From Bartonella sp. AR 15-3 (GTDB lineage: Bacteria > Pseudomonadota > Alphaproteobacteria > Rhizobiales > Rhizobiaceae): a DNA stretch of 64,000 nucleotides. Under the pieces are notes generated by a model. The model was not told the origin of the DNA. It made no database searches and worked only from the letters and a program-made list of their open reading frames with translations. The first letter of the stretch is position 1, and each line of letters opens with the position of its first letter. This document shows, piece after piece, positions 20,440-30,680 of this stretch. Location: contig NZ_MUYE01000001.1 of assembly GCF_002022445.1 (NCBI RefSeq), forward strand, positions 496,001-560,000, written 5' to 3'. The position numbers and the translations under genes were made by a program.

Positions 20440-21470
20440 ATAAAAAATGGGTGCGAATCTTGAAGATAAAAACCAATTAAACAAGTTCCAACTTATTCCG
20501 GTAAATCTGCATTACGGAAATTGAAAAGGAATTGGACAAATAGCCTCTTTTGTTTTTTAGTGATGAAATGTGCATTTTAAAGAATGAATTAGTATTGGTT
20601 GCGGAAGGTCAAGCTTTTTTATTGCAAGGAATGTTATAATACAGAAAGCTTTATATCGGATAAGACTGATAATCTTTATAATTTTTTCATTTATTTTTAC
20701 AAATGGCAATTATTTTAATCTTTGGCAGCTTAAAACTGGTTATTAAATTGGTTATGTTGTTAGCCAATTTGAGAAGCCACGCTTTTCTGATATGAAAGAA
20801 AAGGTGCAGAGGAGCTGCCATTTTATGAAGGAGATATCATTATGGGTATGAAGAGAATCTGACACAACCGATACAACCTCTAATGATTAGTAGTAGCATT
20901 AGTCCATAAGTTATATAGATTAGCGATCGTACGTGCCAGCTTGGTCATATACGTGTAGAATATTTCATAGTATTAAAAATTTTATTGGATTCAAATATGA
21001 TCCTTCTATTAATTCTGACGAACTTTTAAAATTAATTGATATTCTCAATTTTGTAAACCAGGTTAGCTTACCCTTATTGTCCGTTTTAGTTATGATAGAG
21101 TTTAGGATTATATTCCTAAATTAATTCGTACAGTTTAAAGCAAGAAGCATAGTAGTGTTTAGTTTTATGATTCAATGCATGGCAATACGATTATGGCTAA
21201 TGGTTATAAACGCATTCTTTTGCTCATGTTTTAAAAGAAGTTGGGAATTTTTCTCAGTTCATTAAGAATGAAGCTATTCGCCCAAATACCATTCTGTAAT
21301 GACAGAAATCAATGTAACTAAATGTGCAGATAATACGAATACTCTTTCAGAAAAAGATCTTTCTGATTACTATCGTATCCATTATAATCCAAGATTGGGT
21401 GCGAATCAATCACTGCATTAACTTTTTCTGTTGCTGAACTCCTGAAGAAAGCCGTGATACTGATTCGTTA
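20440..21470 (+). pseudogene. Class II 3-deoxy-7-phosphoheptulonate (DAHP) synthase remnant
   Basis: This stretch contains no long frame, but pieces in several frames read in order as a class II (plant/AroG-type) DAHP synthase. They are a segment like 'EIEKELDK', then 'VAEGQAFLLQG' (about 20600-20635), 'SIKNFIGFKYDPS' followed by 'SDELLKLIDILN' (about 20950-21055), 'MHGNTIMANGYK' (about 21177-21212), and 'EKDLSDYYRIHYNPRLGANQ' (about 21350-21410). Stops and frameshifts interrupt it many times. The intact enzyme makes the first step of the shikimate pathway. The identification is by recall of family motifs; exact ends are approximate. Confidence 0.82.
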
Positions 21471-21600
21471 ATTGTCGGAAAGAAGGTTTAGATAATAATC
21501 CTATCCTGTTATTTATTCCTAATTTTTATGGAATTCAGCACTTTTGATAAAAAATGCTTTGATGATTGAAACTAATTGATGATCACACTAAATTGATGCA

Positions 21601-23277
21601 ATGGCACAAAAACTTATAAAAGATAATTTGCGGATTGTAATTGCTCAATTAAATCCCATTATTGGTGATATTGAAGGAAATCTCGCTCTTGCAGAAATGA
21701 CATATCAAAAAGCTTACGAACAGGATGCTGATCTTGTTTTGTTGACTGAGCTTTTCATAAGTGCTTATCCCCCTGAAGATCTTGTTCTTAAATATGCTTT
21801 TACAAAAGCATGTGAAGATGCTGTTAAAAAGTTAGCACAGCTTACGAAAGAGGGGCCGGGAATTATTATTGGTATTCCGTTAAAACGTGATAATGACCTT
21901 TATAATGGTATCATGCTTCTCGATGATGGACAGGTGATTGCGGAACGCTTTAAGTGTGATTTACCTAATTATTGTGAATTTGATGAAAAGCGCGTGTTTT
22001 CTCCTGGTCCACGTCCTGAACCTGTTGTTTATCGTGGGATGACGTTAGGAGTTGTGATTTGTGAAGATATTTGGAATGATCCTTCTATCTGTGCTGAGCT
22101 TAGCCATAAAGGAGCTGAAATTATTCTCGTTCCTAATGGCTCGCCTTATCAGCGTAATAAAACACAAAAACGTTTAGACATTGTTCGGGCACAAGCTGTT
22201 CAATCATATGTACCAATTATTTATGCTAATCAAGTAGGCGGACAAGATGAGTTAGTATTTGATGGGGGGTCTTTTGCAGTTGATGAGCACGGTCAAATAG
22301 TGTTTCAAATGAAGCACTTTGAAAATCATATTTCTTTGAGCCATTGGCAAAGAAAATCTATTGGGTGGCAATGTATTTCTGGCCCAAATGAAGAGCTTTT
22401 AGATGGGATAGCTGCTGATTACCATGCCTGCGTTTTAGGATTAAAGGATTACGTCAATAAAAACCGTTTTAAAGATGTTCTTCTTGGTTTTTCAGGAGGA
22501 ATTGACTCAGCACTTTGTGCTGCAATTGCGGTCGATGCTCTTGGAGCTGAAAGGGTTCGTGCTGTGATGATGCCTTATTGTTATACATCACAGGAATCAT
22601 TAAAGGATGCTAAACATTGTGCGCATCTTTTGGGGTGTCGTTATGAGGTAATACCCATTTTTAAACCTGTTGAGAGTTTTTTGAGCATAATGGCCCCTAT
22701 TTTTGCGGGGTTGCAAACTGATGTTACAGAAGAAAATCTTCAAAGTCGTATACGTGGAAGTGTTTTAATGGCCCTTTCAAATAAATTTGATTCTATGGTA
22801 ATAACAACAGGTAATAAATCGGAAATGGCTGTTGGGTATGCGACACTTTATGGCGATATGAATGGTGGTTTTAATCCCATTAAAGATATTTATAAAATGC
22901 AGGTTTATAAATTAGCTGAGTGGCGTAATAAAAATTACTTGCAGAATTTATTGGGACCAAAAGGAATTATTATTCCATCTAATATTATAGAGAAAGCGCC
23001 TTCTGCAGAACTTCGAGAAAATCAAAAAGATGAGGATTTTCTTCCTCCTTATCCTATTTTAGATGATATCTTGCAATCTCTTGTGGAAGATGACATGAGT
23101 GTCTGTGATATTGTTAAACGTGGACATTTACGGCAAACAGTTGAGAAAGTTGAACATTTGCTTTATTTAGCTGAGTATAAAAGACGACAATCTGCACCAG
23201 GTGTAAAAATTAGTTATAAAAACTTCGGACGCGATCGTCGTTATCCTATTACCAATCATTTTCGCGATAAAAGTTGA
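21601..23277 (+). CDS. nadE: Glutamine-dependent NAD(+) synthetase
   Basis: This enzyme amidates nicotinic acid adenine dinucleotide to NAD using ammonia channelled from glutamine. The 558-residue product has an N-terminal nitrilase-type glutaminase domain with the triad Glu50 (LLTELF), Lys118 (RFKCDLPNY) and Cys154 (VICEDIW). The C-terminal synthetase domain has the PP-loop GFSGGIDSALCAA (about 298-310) and TTGNKSEMAVGYATLYGDM. Both domains look complete, so it should not depend on free ammonia. It ends 11 bases before the likely ATG of the second gltX. Confidence 0.95.
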   Translation: MAQKLIKDNLRIVIAQLNPIIGDIEGNLALAEMTYQKAYEQDADLVLLTELFISAYPPEDLVLKYAFTKACEDAVKKLAQLTKEGPGIIIGIPLKRDNDLYNGIMLLDDGQVIAERFKCDLPNYCEFDEKRVFSPGPRPEPVVYRGMTLGVVICEDIWNDPSICAELSHKGAEIILVPNGSPYQRNKTQKRLDIVRAQAVQSYVPIIYANQVGGQDELVFDGGSFAVDEHGQIVFQMKHFENHISLSHWQRKSIGWQCISGPNEELLDGIAADYHACVLGLKDYVNKNRFKDVLLGFSGGIDSALCAAIAVDALGAERVRAVMMPYCYTSQESLKDAKHCAHLLGCRYEVIPIFKPVESFLSIMAPIFAGLQTDVTEENLQSRIRGSVLMALSNKFDSMVITTGNKSEMAVGYATLYGDMNGGFNPIKDIYKMQVYKLAEWRNKNYLQNLLGPKGIIIPSNIIEKAPSAELRENQKDEDFLPPYPILDDILQSLVEDDMSVCDIVKRGHLRQTVEKVEHLLYLAEYKRRQSAPGVKISYKNFGRDRRYPITNHFRDKS

Positions 23278-23288
23278 GCATTATTTTG

Positions 23289-24677
23289 ATGATAAAAGTT
23301 CGTTTTGCCCCATCTCCAACAGGTTATATTCATATAGGCAATACTCGTATTGCATTATTTAATTGGTTGTATGCGAAAGCGCATAATGGTATATTTATTT
23401 TACGTTATGATGATACGGATGTTGAGCGCTCCAAACAAGAATACATTGACGCTCTTATGGTTGATCTCGAGTGGCTTAATATTCAACCAGATGAAGTTTA
23501 TTATCAGTCTAGACGCTTTAATAGATATGATGAAGTTGCAGAAATTTTAAAACAACGTGGACTTCTTTATCCCTGTTATGAAACGGCAGAGGAATTGAAT
23601 CGGCGTCGTAAAATACAACTTTCACGTAAATTACCTCCTGTTTATAATCGTGATGCATTAAAATTGTCATTAGAAGATAAAAAAGCCTTTGAGAAACAAG
23701 GTCGTAGGCCTCATTGGCGTTTTCTTTTGCCTAATTTTGAAAATAATCCGTTTCAAACTAAACGAACCGAAGTTCATTGGCATGATATTATAAAAGGTAG
23801 GCAGACGATTGATTTGGCTTCTATGTCAGATCCTATCTTAATTCGTGAAGATGGAAGCTATCTTTATACTCTACCTTCTATCATTGATGATATAGATATG
23901 GCTATTACACATATTATTCGTGGAAGTGATCACATTACCAATACTGGTGTGCAGGTTGCTCTTTTTGAGGCTCTCGATGCAGTGCCTCCAATTTTTGGTC
24001 ATATTAATTTATTAACGACAGCTTCAGGAGAAGGGCTTTCAAAACGGAATAGTGATCTTTCCATTCGTTCTTTGCGCGAAGATGGCTTTGAATCTATGGC
24101 TGTCCAATGTCTTGCAGTATTACTTGGGACATCGCAAAATGTACAAGCATACCCTAATCAAGCTGCTCTTTTAAATCATTTTGATCTCCAAGATATATCA
24201 AAATCAGCAGCAAAATTTGATATGGTTGATCTTCTTGTACTGAATAGGCATTTTGTTCATGAATTGACTTATGAAGACATTAGAACACGACTTGAGAAAT
24301 TTTCTATTTATGGAGAACAAGCAGAACGTTTTTGGAATACGGTAAGAAACAATATTACTAAGGTGAATGATGCAGTCTTATGGTGGAAAATTATTCATAC
24401 TGATGAGAGCTTTGATATAACTTTGCCTGAAGATTGCGCTTATGCGCAACAATCTGTTCATTCTTTACCTGAGGGGGTATTGAGTGATGAAAGCTGGAAA
24501 ATTTGGACGACGGCATTACAAGAAAAAACGGGTCGTAAAGGAAAAACTTTGTTTATGCCGTTGCGTCAAGCTCTTACAGGGATGACACATGGGCCTGAAA
24601 TGGGAAAATTTTTGCCCCTTTTAGGGCGTGAAAAGATAGTAAAAAGACTGCTCACGGTATGCAGCGGAAAACTTTAA
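23289..24677 (+). CDS. gltX: Glutamate--tRNA ligase (copy 2)
   Basis: A second class I glutamyl-tRNA synthetase, about 462 residues from ATG 23289. It has HIGH as PTGYIHIGNTR and a KMSKS-type loop reading GLSKRNSDLSI, which differs from the KLSKRHGA of copy 1. The sequence has diverged strongly from the 12683-14098 copy, so this is an old paralogue, not a recent duplication. Alphaproteobacterial pairs often split tRNA specificity (tRNA-Glu versus tRNA-Gln mischarging). An in-frame TTG at 23274 overlapping the nadE stop is a less likely start. Confidence 0.93.
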   Translation: MIKVRFAPSPTGYIHIGNTRIALFNWLYAKAHNGIFILRYDDTDVERSKQEYIDALMVDLEWLNIQPDEVYYQSRRFNRYDEVAEILKQRGLLYPCYETAEELNRRRKIQLSRKLPPVYNRDALKLSLEDKKAFEKQGRRPHWRFLLPNFENNPFQTKRTEVHWHDIIKGRQTIDLASMSDPILIREDGSYLYTLPSIIDDIDMAITHIIRGSDHITNTGVQVALFEALDAVPPIFGHINLLTTASGEGLSKRNSDLSIRSLREDGFESMAVQCLAVLLGTSQNVQAYPNQAALLNHFDLQDISKSAAKFDMVDLLVLNRHFVHELTYEDIRTRLEKFSIYGEQAERFWNTVRNNITKVNDAVLWWKIIHTDESFDITLPEDCAYAQQSVHSLPEGVLSDESWKIWTTALQEKTGRKGKTLFMPLRQALTGMTHGPEMGKFLPLLGREKIVKRLLTVCSGKL

Positions 24678-24725
24678 GCCTAGTAAAGCACTCGCTATTA
24701 TTTCTCAGTAATAAAATTAGAGAGT

Positions 24726-26123
24726 TTAAGTATGTTTTTTTATAAGCATAAAAGCTGGAATATCATTGCCAAATCCGATTGGAATAGGAGTTTTTTTTTC
24801 ATGACATTGGTTTGATAATTCCTCTTTATTATCTTTAGTTTTAACGTAAGCTAGTTTTTCTTTTTCTAGTATTTTTTTTGTTTGAGTTTTATGCTTTTTT
24901 TGAGCAGTTTTCTGTTGTAACCTTGCAACTTTTGTCTGTGCAACAGTGTCATTTGTTTCATCATAATCTATTAAAGTAGAAAGATCACCATTGAGCCACT
25001 CAATTTTTTCTTGGCTTATTTCTTCAATAGCACTAATATATTTTTCATCGGCTTTTGTGACAATCGTGAAAGCTTTACCACTACGTTTTGCTCGTCCTGT
25101 GCGACCGATACGATGAATATAATCTTCTGCATGTGTTGGTACATCATAGTTGAAAACATGGCTGACTGCTGGGATATCAAGTCCACGAGAAGCAACATCA
25201 GAAGCAACAAGAAGTGTAAGTTTATTGTCTTTGAAATTAGCTAATGTGCTTGTGCGTGAATGTTGGTCCATGTCACCATGAAGCGTGCCCACGCTGAAGT
25301 TATGTTTAATAAGAGATCGGACAAGCTCAGAAATATCTTTTTTTCGATTACAGAAAATGATAGCATTTTTAAGTTCGTCACCTTCTTTGTGAATAAGTTC
25401 TCTTAAAATAGCTCTTTTATCCCATGGTTTACTTCCAGATTTAACAAGTCGTTGAGTGATTTTTTTTGCTGTTGAAGATGCTTTTGTAATTTCGATATAT
25501 ACGGGGGAATGTAAAAATTGCTTTGTTAATTTTGTAATTTCTGGTGCCATTGTTGCTGAAAAGAACAAGGTTTGACGTGTAAAAGGAGTCAATTTGCAAA
25601 TGCGTTCAATGTTAGGGATAAAACCCATATCTAGCATGCGATCAGCTTCATCAATGACTAGAATTTCAATACCTAACAGGAGTAATTTACCATGCTCAAA
25701 ATGATCCAGTAGACGTCCCGGTGTTGCTATCAAAACATCCGCACCTCGTTCAAGTTTACGATCTTGTTGTTCGAAAGACACACCACCGATTAACAGTGCA
25801 ACATTTAAATTATGATTAACACCATATTTATCAAAATTTTCTTGAACTTGGGTAGCAAGCTCTCGTGTTGGTTCTAATATGAGGGTACGAGGAATTCTTG
25901 CTCTTGCACGCCCTTTTTCAAGTAAGGTAAGCATGGGGAGAACAAAAGAGGCTGTTTTACCAGTACCTGTCTGAGCAATCCCTAAAATATCTCTTTTTTG
26001 AAGAATATGAGGAATTGTCCCACTTTGAATAGGTGTTGGGATCGTATATCCTGCTGATTTTATAGCATTAATAACCTTTTTTGAAAGGCCCAAATTATCG
26101 AAACTGTCCAAAGCTAGTATCAT
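24726..26123 (-). CDS. DEAD-box ATP-dependent RNA helicase (RhlE-like)
   Basis: This helicase remodels RNA duplexes, probably in ribosome assembly or RNA turnover. The canonical motifs occur in order: Q motif (GYTIPTPIQ), I (AQTGTGKT), Ia (PTRELA), II (DEAD in LVIDEADRMLDMGF), III (SAT), IV-VI including HRIGRTGRA. A Lys-rich tail follows (about 395-465), as in RhlE-type proteins. ATG 26123 (MILALDSFDNLGLS) is preferred. An upstream in-frame ATG at 26192 would add 23 unrelated residues. It converges with gltX copy 2. Confidence 0.92.
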   Translation of the reverse strand: MILALDSFDNLGLSKKVINAIKSAGYTIPTPIQSGTIPHILQKRDILGIAQTGTGKTASFVLPMLTLLEKGRARARIPRTLILEPTRELATQVQENFDKYGVNHNLNVALLIGGVSFEQQDRKLERGADVLIATPGRLLDHFEHGKLLLLGIEILVIDEADRMLDMGFIPNIERICKLTPFTRQTLFFSATMAPEITKLTKQFLHSPVYIEITKASSTAKKITQRLVKSGSKPWDKRAILRELIHKEGDELKNAIIFCNRKKDISELVRSLIKHNFSVGTLHGDMDQHSRTSTLANFKDNKLTLLVASDVASRGLDIPAVSHVFNYDVPTHAEDYIHRIGRTGRAKRSGKAFTIVTKADEKYISAIEEISQEKIEWLNGDLSTLIDYDETNDTVAQTKVARLQQKTAQKKHKTQTKKILEKEKLAYVKTKDNKEELSNQCHEKKTPIPIGFGNDIPAFMLIKKHT

Positions 26124-26274
26124 TCTTTCTTCTTGCTGATTACTCTGCAATTTTAACGATTTTTTAGGGTATTTGCCAAGTAAACATTCCATCCTCTTGA
26201 AGACGGGTTAAGGTGCATTTAAAAAAAAGTCAACTGTAACTACTATAATATCCGCAAAAAGAATGATAAAAAAA

Positions 26275-27048
26275 TTAATAACGAAATTGTTCTGATAAGA
26301 TGCGTTCATCCCAAGAATGGTCAGGATCAAAAAGGATGGAGACTGTTATTTCTGTTGCTGATGAAATAATAACTGAATAGACAGATTTCATTTCCACGTT
26401 GTCGGCAGCTGCATTGACGGGACGTTTGTCATATTCAAGCATATCAAAGCATATTGTGGCAGTATTTGGAAGTAAGGCTCCATGCCAGCCTCGAGGACGA
26501 AAAGGGCTAACGGGAGTAAGAATCATAAGGGGTGCCATAAGAGGTAAAATAGGCCCTTGTGCTGATAAGTTATATGCGGTTGAACCTGCTGGTGTAGCAA
26601 CCAGAATACCATCGCAAATCAATTCTTCCATGCGGACTTTGTTATCAATGCTGATACGAATTTTAGCGGCCTGATATGATTGACGAAATAAGGATACTTC
26701 ATTGATCGCAAGTGCTTCGATATGTCCTTGAGGTTGTGCGTTTGCGATCATGCGTAAGGGATGAATTTCTTTTTTATGTGCAGCAGCAATACGGTTTGGT
26801 AATTTTTTTTCATGAAACTCATTCATTAGAAAACCTACTGAGCCTCGATTCATACCATAAATAGGTTTGTTGGTATTCATGACATCCCGTACTGTTTGCA
26901 ACATTGTTCCATCTCCACCAAGTGCAACAATGACATCAGCTTCTTCAAGAGAAGAGTGACCATAAATAGATATTAATTTATTGGTAGCTTTAATAGCTTC
27001 TTCAGTTTCGGCAGAAATGAAATGAAAGCGGCTTGGTGGTGTAGTCAT
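26275..27048 (-). CDS. nadK: NAD kinase
   Basis: NAD kinase phosphorylates NAD to NADP. The product, 257 residues from ATG 27048, carries the GGDGTML motif (about 47-53), the NRGSVGFLMNE segment and the DGILVATPAGSTAYNLSAQGP motif of the PPNK family. The upstream ATG at 27072 would add eight residues not expected in alphaproteobacterial homologues. It lies about 80 bases beyond the helicase start and may share its transcript. Together with nadE, it puts two NAD(P) cofactor steps within 6 kb. Confidence 0.93.
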   Translation of the reverse strand: MTTPPSRFHFISAETEEAIKATNKLISIYGHSSLEEADVIVALGGDGTMLQTVRDVMNTNKPIYGMNRGSVGFLMNEFHEKKLPNRIAAAHKKEIHPLRMIANAQPQGHIEALAINEVSLFRQSYQAAKIRISIDNKVRMEELICDGILVATPAGSTAYNLSAQGPILPLMAPLMILTPVSPFRPRGWHGALLPNTATICFDMLEYDKRPVNAAADNVEMKSVYSVIISSATEITVSILFDPDHSWDERILSEQFRY

Positions 27049-27320
27049 TAAGAATTGTCCTAATATTCGCAACTTATTTTAAAATTTTTTTAGAATTTAA
27101 AAAGTTTATATAAGGATTGTTTTGGTAAAAGAAAGAATTTTATGTGGAAAGTAATCTATTAAAATAGATAGATATGTATCCAAAATAGGATAAAAAAATA
27201 ATATAATTTTATCAAAATAAGCATATATTCTTTATTAAGTTTTTAAAAGGAGTAATTCATTATTGAAGCTGAGAGTATGATCAGCTAAAGGAATATAACA
27301 ATTTTAATAGTTATCTTTAA

Positions 27321-27397
27321 GCATCCGTAGCTCAGTTGGATAGAGCGCTGCCCTCCGAAGGCAGAGGTCACAGATTCGAATTCTGTCGGGTGCACCA
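27321..27397 (+). tRNA. tRNA-Arg (anticodon CCG)
   Basis: A complete cloverleaf can be folded. The acceptor stem is GCATCCG/CGGGTGC with one G-U pair. The D-arm contains AGCTCAGTTGGATAGAGC. The anticodon stem CTGCC/GGCAG encloses loop CTCCGAA, giving anticodon CCG. The T-arm is CAGATTCGAATTCTG, and CCA is encoded at the 3' end. No integrase or repeated 3' end is seen next to it in this window. Confidence 0.96.
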
Positions 27398-27459
27398 AAT
27401 TTCCTACTTTGCTTCATATTTCTTATAAATACTGTTTTAAATATTGAAATCAGGTAAAG

Positions 27460-28830
27460 TTACTTTGGATGAACTTGAAACTGTTGTTTATTGAGATGGT
27501 AAAACGAGCAAGCTTTATCATGATATACATTTGGTTATTAAAAGAAGCAGCACATATTGCTGAAATTGCTGTTAGCAGTGAACCAGTTTATGGGATTAAT
27601 ACTGGATTTGGCGAATTAGCTTCGATTAAAATTGATATAGATAAATATGTTCATTTTGCAAAGAATCATATTTTGTCACATTGTTATAGAGTAGGGGTGC
27701 CTACTCCTGAAAATGTTGTACGATTAATGATGAGCTTGAAGCTTATTTCTCGGGGATGAGTGGGTTCAAATATTCATCTGCAATTAGGTATTTACTAGAG
27801 AACATGCTTGCAAATGGACTTATTCCTGTCATTTCCGAAAAGGCTCAATGAGCGCATCAGTTAGTTTGGCTTCTTTTTCTCATATGGCTGCTGTGGTAAT
27901 GGAAGAAGGAGAAGAATTTTTTCAAAGTATTTGTATGAGCGAGAAGGCTGATTTAGAAAAAGAAGGATTATTCCTCATTTTTTAGAAAAGTAAGAAGAAT
28001 TAGCCCTGATCAATGATACTTAAACATCGACAGTGTTTTCTTTTTCAGGCCTTTTTCATGTTATTAAAACTGTGTGGCGGATTTTTTCGGGCGCATTAAC
28101 AACAGATGTTGCTATGAGTTCAACTACATTATTTCATCCTTATATTCATATTCTGAGTGGCCATTACAGAAAAATTGTTGTGTCATAAACATTAGAAAAT
28201 CTTGTAGAAAATTCAGAAATTCGGGAGGCATATTTGTGTTAAGATAAGTGTGTTCAAGATTCTTGTTGTATACGTTATCAAGCACAAATTATGGATGCGT
28301 GTTTTGATATTCTGATGGCAGTAGCACAAACACTAATTATTGAAACAAATGCAGTTACAAATAATCCATTAATTTAAAGGTATGCTAATAAGGTATGGTA
28401 ATATTGTATCCGGTGGAATTTTCATGTTAAGCGTATAACATTTGCTGCTGATTAGATTACGCTTTTTATGTGAAATATGAGCAATTTTTCAAAGACGTAT
28501 TGTGATGGTAGCTGCTACTTTATTGTCTAGAAATGCACAAATGGCATATCCTGCTTCGGTTGATTCGACACAAACTTTGGCAAATCAAGAAGATCATGTT
28601 TCAATGGCTTGTTACGGTGTTCGTTAGTTGTTGGTGAAAAATGAGAAGCTTGGCTATTGATATTAAGGCATTTTTTGCAGCACAAGGAATTGAATACCGT
28701 ATTCCTTTTAAGCTACTTATTACAATTTGTGATGAAGCATTTACGTGCACATATTAAGATTCTAGAACAAGATCACACATGGCTTCAGATCTTGGAAAAG
28801 CAGGTGCATTTTTGTGAGCGAAGGATACTT
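27460..28830 (+). pseudogene. hutH: Histidine ammonia-lyase (hutH) remnant
   Basis: Fragments of HutH occur in order across three frames. They include '[17 protein letters not shown]' (27580-27630), '[12 protein letters not shown]', 'KGSMSASVSLASFSHMAAVV' (27838-27900) and 'QAQIMDACFDILMAVAQTL', then 'NAVTNNPLI' (28270-28375). A C-terminal piece follows to about 28820. The Ala-Ser-Gly that forms the MIO cofactor is replaced (ASV). Many stops and frameshifts show long decay. Intact HutH deaminates histidine to urocanate. A 96-codon frame at 27469-27759 covers only the N-terminal part and is not a functional gene. Confidence 0.87.
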
Positions 28831-29288
28831 GTTATCGATTTTCACAAAAACAATTTTCCACCATTAGTAATAAGCAATTAATTTTGAACTATGATCAGGA
28901 CGTTATAATAGAGAAAAACTAGAGATTCGTTTTTTTTAATGATACTTGCTCATCGAAATTTTTTTTGATAAATTTAGGAGCTACTTAGCTTAATCAAGAA
29001 AGCAATGTGTATTATCGTAACATAATTTATCCATGTTTCCTCAAAGCTGAAGGGGAAGGAAGGGCGCAGTTTTTTTTTGTTGTAAACGGTATACGTTGTA
29101 TTGCCATACGAGATGAGATTATGCATCTTAGCCGTTATGAATTGTATTTTTTTATGGAACTAAAGAAAATAAAAATTCAAGTTTTTCAGATATTTTAAAG
29201 TTTTTTCACATTTCAATCAGTTTTGATTCTTATTAATCTGCCAATTTTGTTCTGTAAAGGCTGGAATGATATTTGATGAAGGATAGAA
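28831..29288. other. Intergenic DNA after the hutH remnant
   Basis: About 460 bases of AT-rich DNA lie before the permease gene. A 63-codon frame at 29007-29198 has no recognisable motif and may be further decayed coding sequence. GATGAAGGATAGAA just before 29289 supplies the permease ribosome site. I see no RNA gene. Confidence 0.4.
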
Positions 29289-30680
29289 ATGACAACAAAT
29301 AATCTTAAACGCGGTATAAACCAGCGTCAGGTTATATTTTTAGCTCTTGGTTCTGCTATTGGGACAGGGCTTTTTTATGGATCTGCGCAGGCGATTAATC
29401 TGGCTGGTCCAAGTGTTTTAATTGCTTATTGTATTTCTGGTTTAGCTATTTTTATAGTTATGCGTGCTTTAGGTGAGATGATTATTCATAATCCGCTGCC
29501 TGGTTCTTTTGCTCGTTACGCTACAACTTATATATCGCCATTAGCTGGTTTTTTAACAGGATGGACATATGTTTTTGAGGTAGTACTTGTTGGTTTAGCT
29601 GATATTACGGCTTTTGCAACTTATATGAATTTTTGGTATCCTGACGTTGCTCCTTGGATATGGACATTGAGCATTACACTTATCATTACCGGTGTTAACC
29701 TAACAGCAGTGAAAGTATATGGTGAGCTAGAATTTTGGCTTTCTTCCATCAAAATTATCGCCATTATCACTATGATTATTTTAGGCATAGCAATTATTTT
29801 TTTTGATTCGAATACAAATACATTCTCTACTATTGGGTTTCATAATTTATGGCAAAATGGTGGAGTATTTCCAAATGGTTTGTTTGGTTTTTTAGCTTGC
29901 TTTAGTGTTGTTGTTTTTGCTTTTGGTGGCGTAGAGATTATTGGAATGGCAGCAATGGAAGTACAGGATCCTAATCAAACAATCTCGAGAGCAATTAATT
30001 CTATTCCAATTCGAATTTTGCTTTTTTATGTTATGACTTTAGCAGTTTTAATGTCACTTTATCCTTGGAATGAAATTCCCCTTATTAGTAGTCCTTTTGT
30101 TACAATTTTTGAAAGGTTCGGTATTTCGTCAGCAGCCCATATTCTTAATATTGTTGTTATTACAGCCGTGGTTTCTGCAATTAATAGTGAAATGTATGGT
30201 GCAGTCCGCATGATACATGGTTTGTCTCAGGAAGGTTATGCATTTAAGAAATTCCAGTATTTATCAAAAAATGGTGTACCGATTTTTGTTATTTTACTCA
30301 TATTTAGCGTATTTCTTTTTGGTGTTATTCTTAATTATTATTATCATAATCACCTTTTTTTTCTCATTGCAGCAATGGCGACATTTGCGACAGTTTTTGT
30401 TTGGAAGATGATTTTGCTTTCGCAAATTTTTATGCGGCTTAAAATGTCTTCAGAAGAACGCCTTGATCTAAAATTTCCAATGCCATTTTGGCCAATAGGA
30501 TCAATTTTTGCTACTGTATTTATGGTCTTTATTTTTGTTTTATTATGGTTTTTTGATAATACGAGATCAGTGTTGATTATAGGTGCTATTTGGCTTTCTT
30601 CCCTTGTTATTTGTTTTTATGCACTTAAACTTTATAATTTAAAGAAAAGAAAAATCTATCAAAAAGAAAAGAAGGTTTAA
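29289..30680 (+). CDS. Amino acid permease, AAT family (HutT/ProY-like)
   Basis: The 463-residue inner-membrane protein has about twelve hydrophobic helices. Its first helix bears FLALGSAIGTGLFYGSAQAI, the consensus of the amino acid transporter branch of the APC superfamily. MRALGEMIIHNPLPGSF follows, and GWTYVFEVVLVGLADITAF is close to histidine (HutT) and proline-specific (ProY) permeases. It most likely imports histidine or proline by proton symport. The neighbouring hutH ruin favours histidine as the ancestral substrate. That the permease is intact while the catabolic gene is dead suggests it now supplies the amino acid for protein synthesis. Substrate is inferred. Confidence 0.88.
   Translation: MTTNNLKRGINQRQVIFLALGSAIGTGLFYGSAQAINLAGPSVLIAYCISGLAIFIVMRALGEMIIHNPLPGSFARYATTYISPLAGFLTGWTYVFEVVLVGLADITAFATYMNFWYPDVAPWIWTLSITLIITGVNLTAVKVYGELEFWLSSIKIIAIITMIILGIAIIFFDSNTNTFSTIGFHNLWQNGGVFPNGLFGFLACFSVVVFAFGGVEIIGMAAMEVQDPNQTISRAINSIPIRILLFYVMTLAVLMSLYPWNEIPLISSPFVTIFERFGISSAAHILNIVVITAVVSAINSEMYGAVRMIHGLSQEGYAFKKFQYLSKNGVPIFVILLIFSVFLFGVILNYYYHNHLFFLIAAMATFATVFVWKMILLSQIFMRLKMSSEERLDLKFPMPFWPIGSIFATVFMVFIFVLLWFFDNTRSVLIIGAIWLSSLVICFYALKLYNLKKRKIYQKEKKV

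Noticed and set aside
20933-21124. 63-codon frame downstream of gor
   Set aside because: It is an internal fragment of the class II DAHP synthase pseudogene.
27321-27397. tRNA-Arg as the prophage attachment site
   Set aside because: It lies about 4.7 kb from the integrase with host genes between, and no repeat of its 3' end was seen near the phage.
27469-27759. 96-codon open frame that could be called a small gene
   Set aside because: It is only the N-terminal part of the hutH pseudogene.
29007-29198. 63-codon frame after the hutH remnant
   Set aside because: No motif or clear ribosome site; may be leftover coding sequence but cannot be identified.
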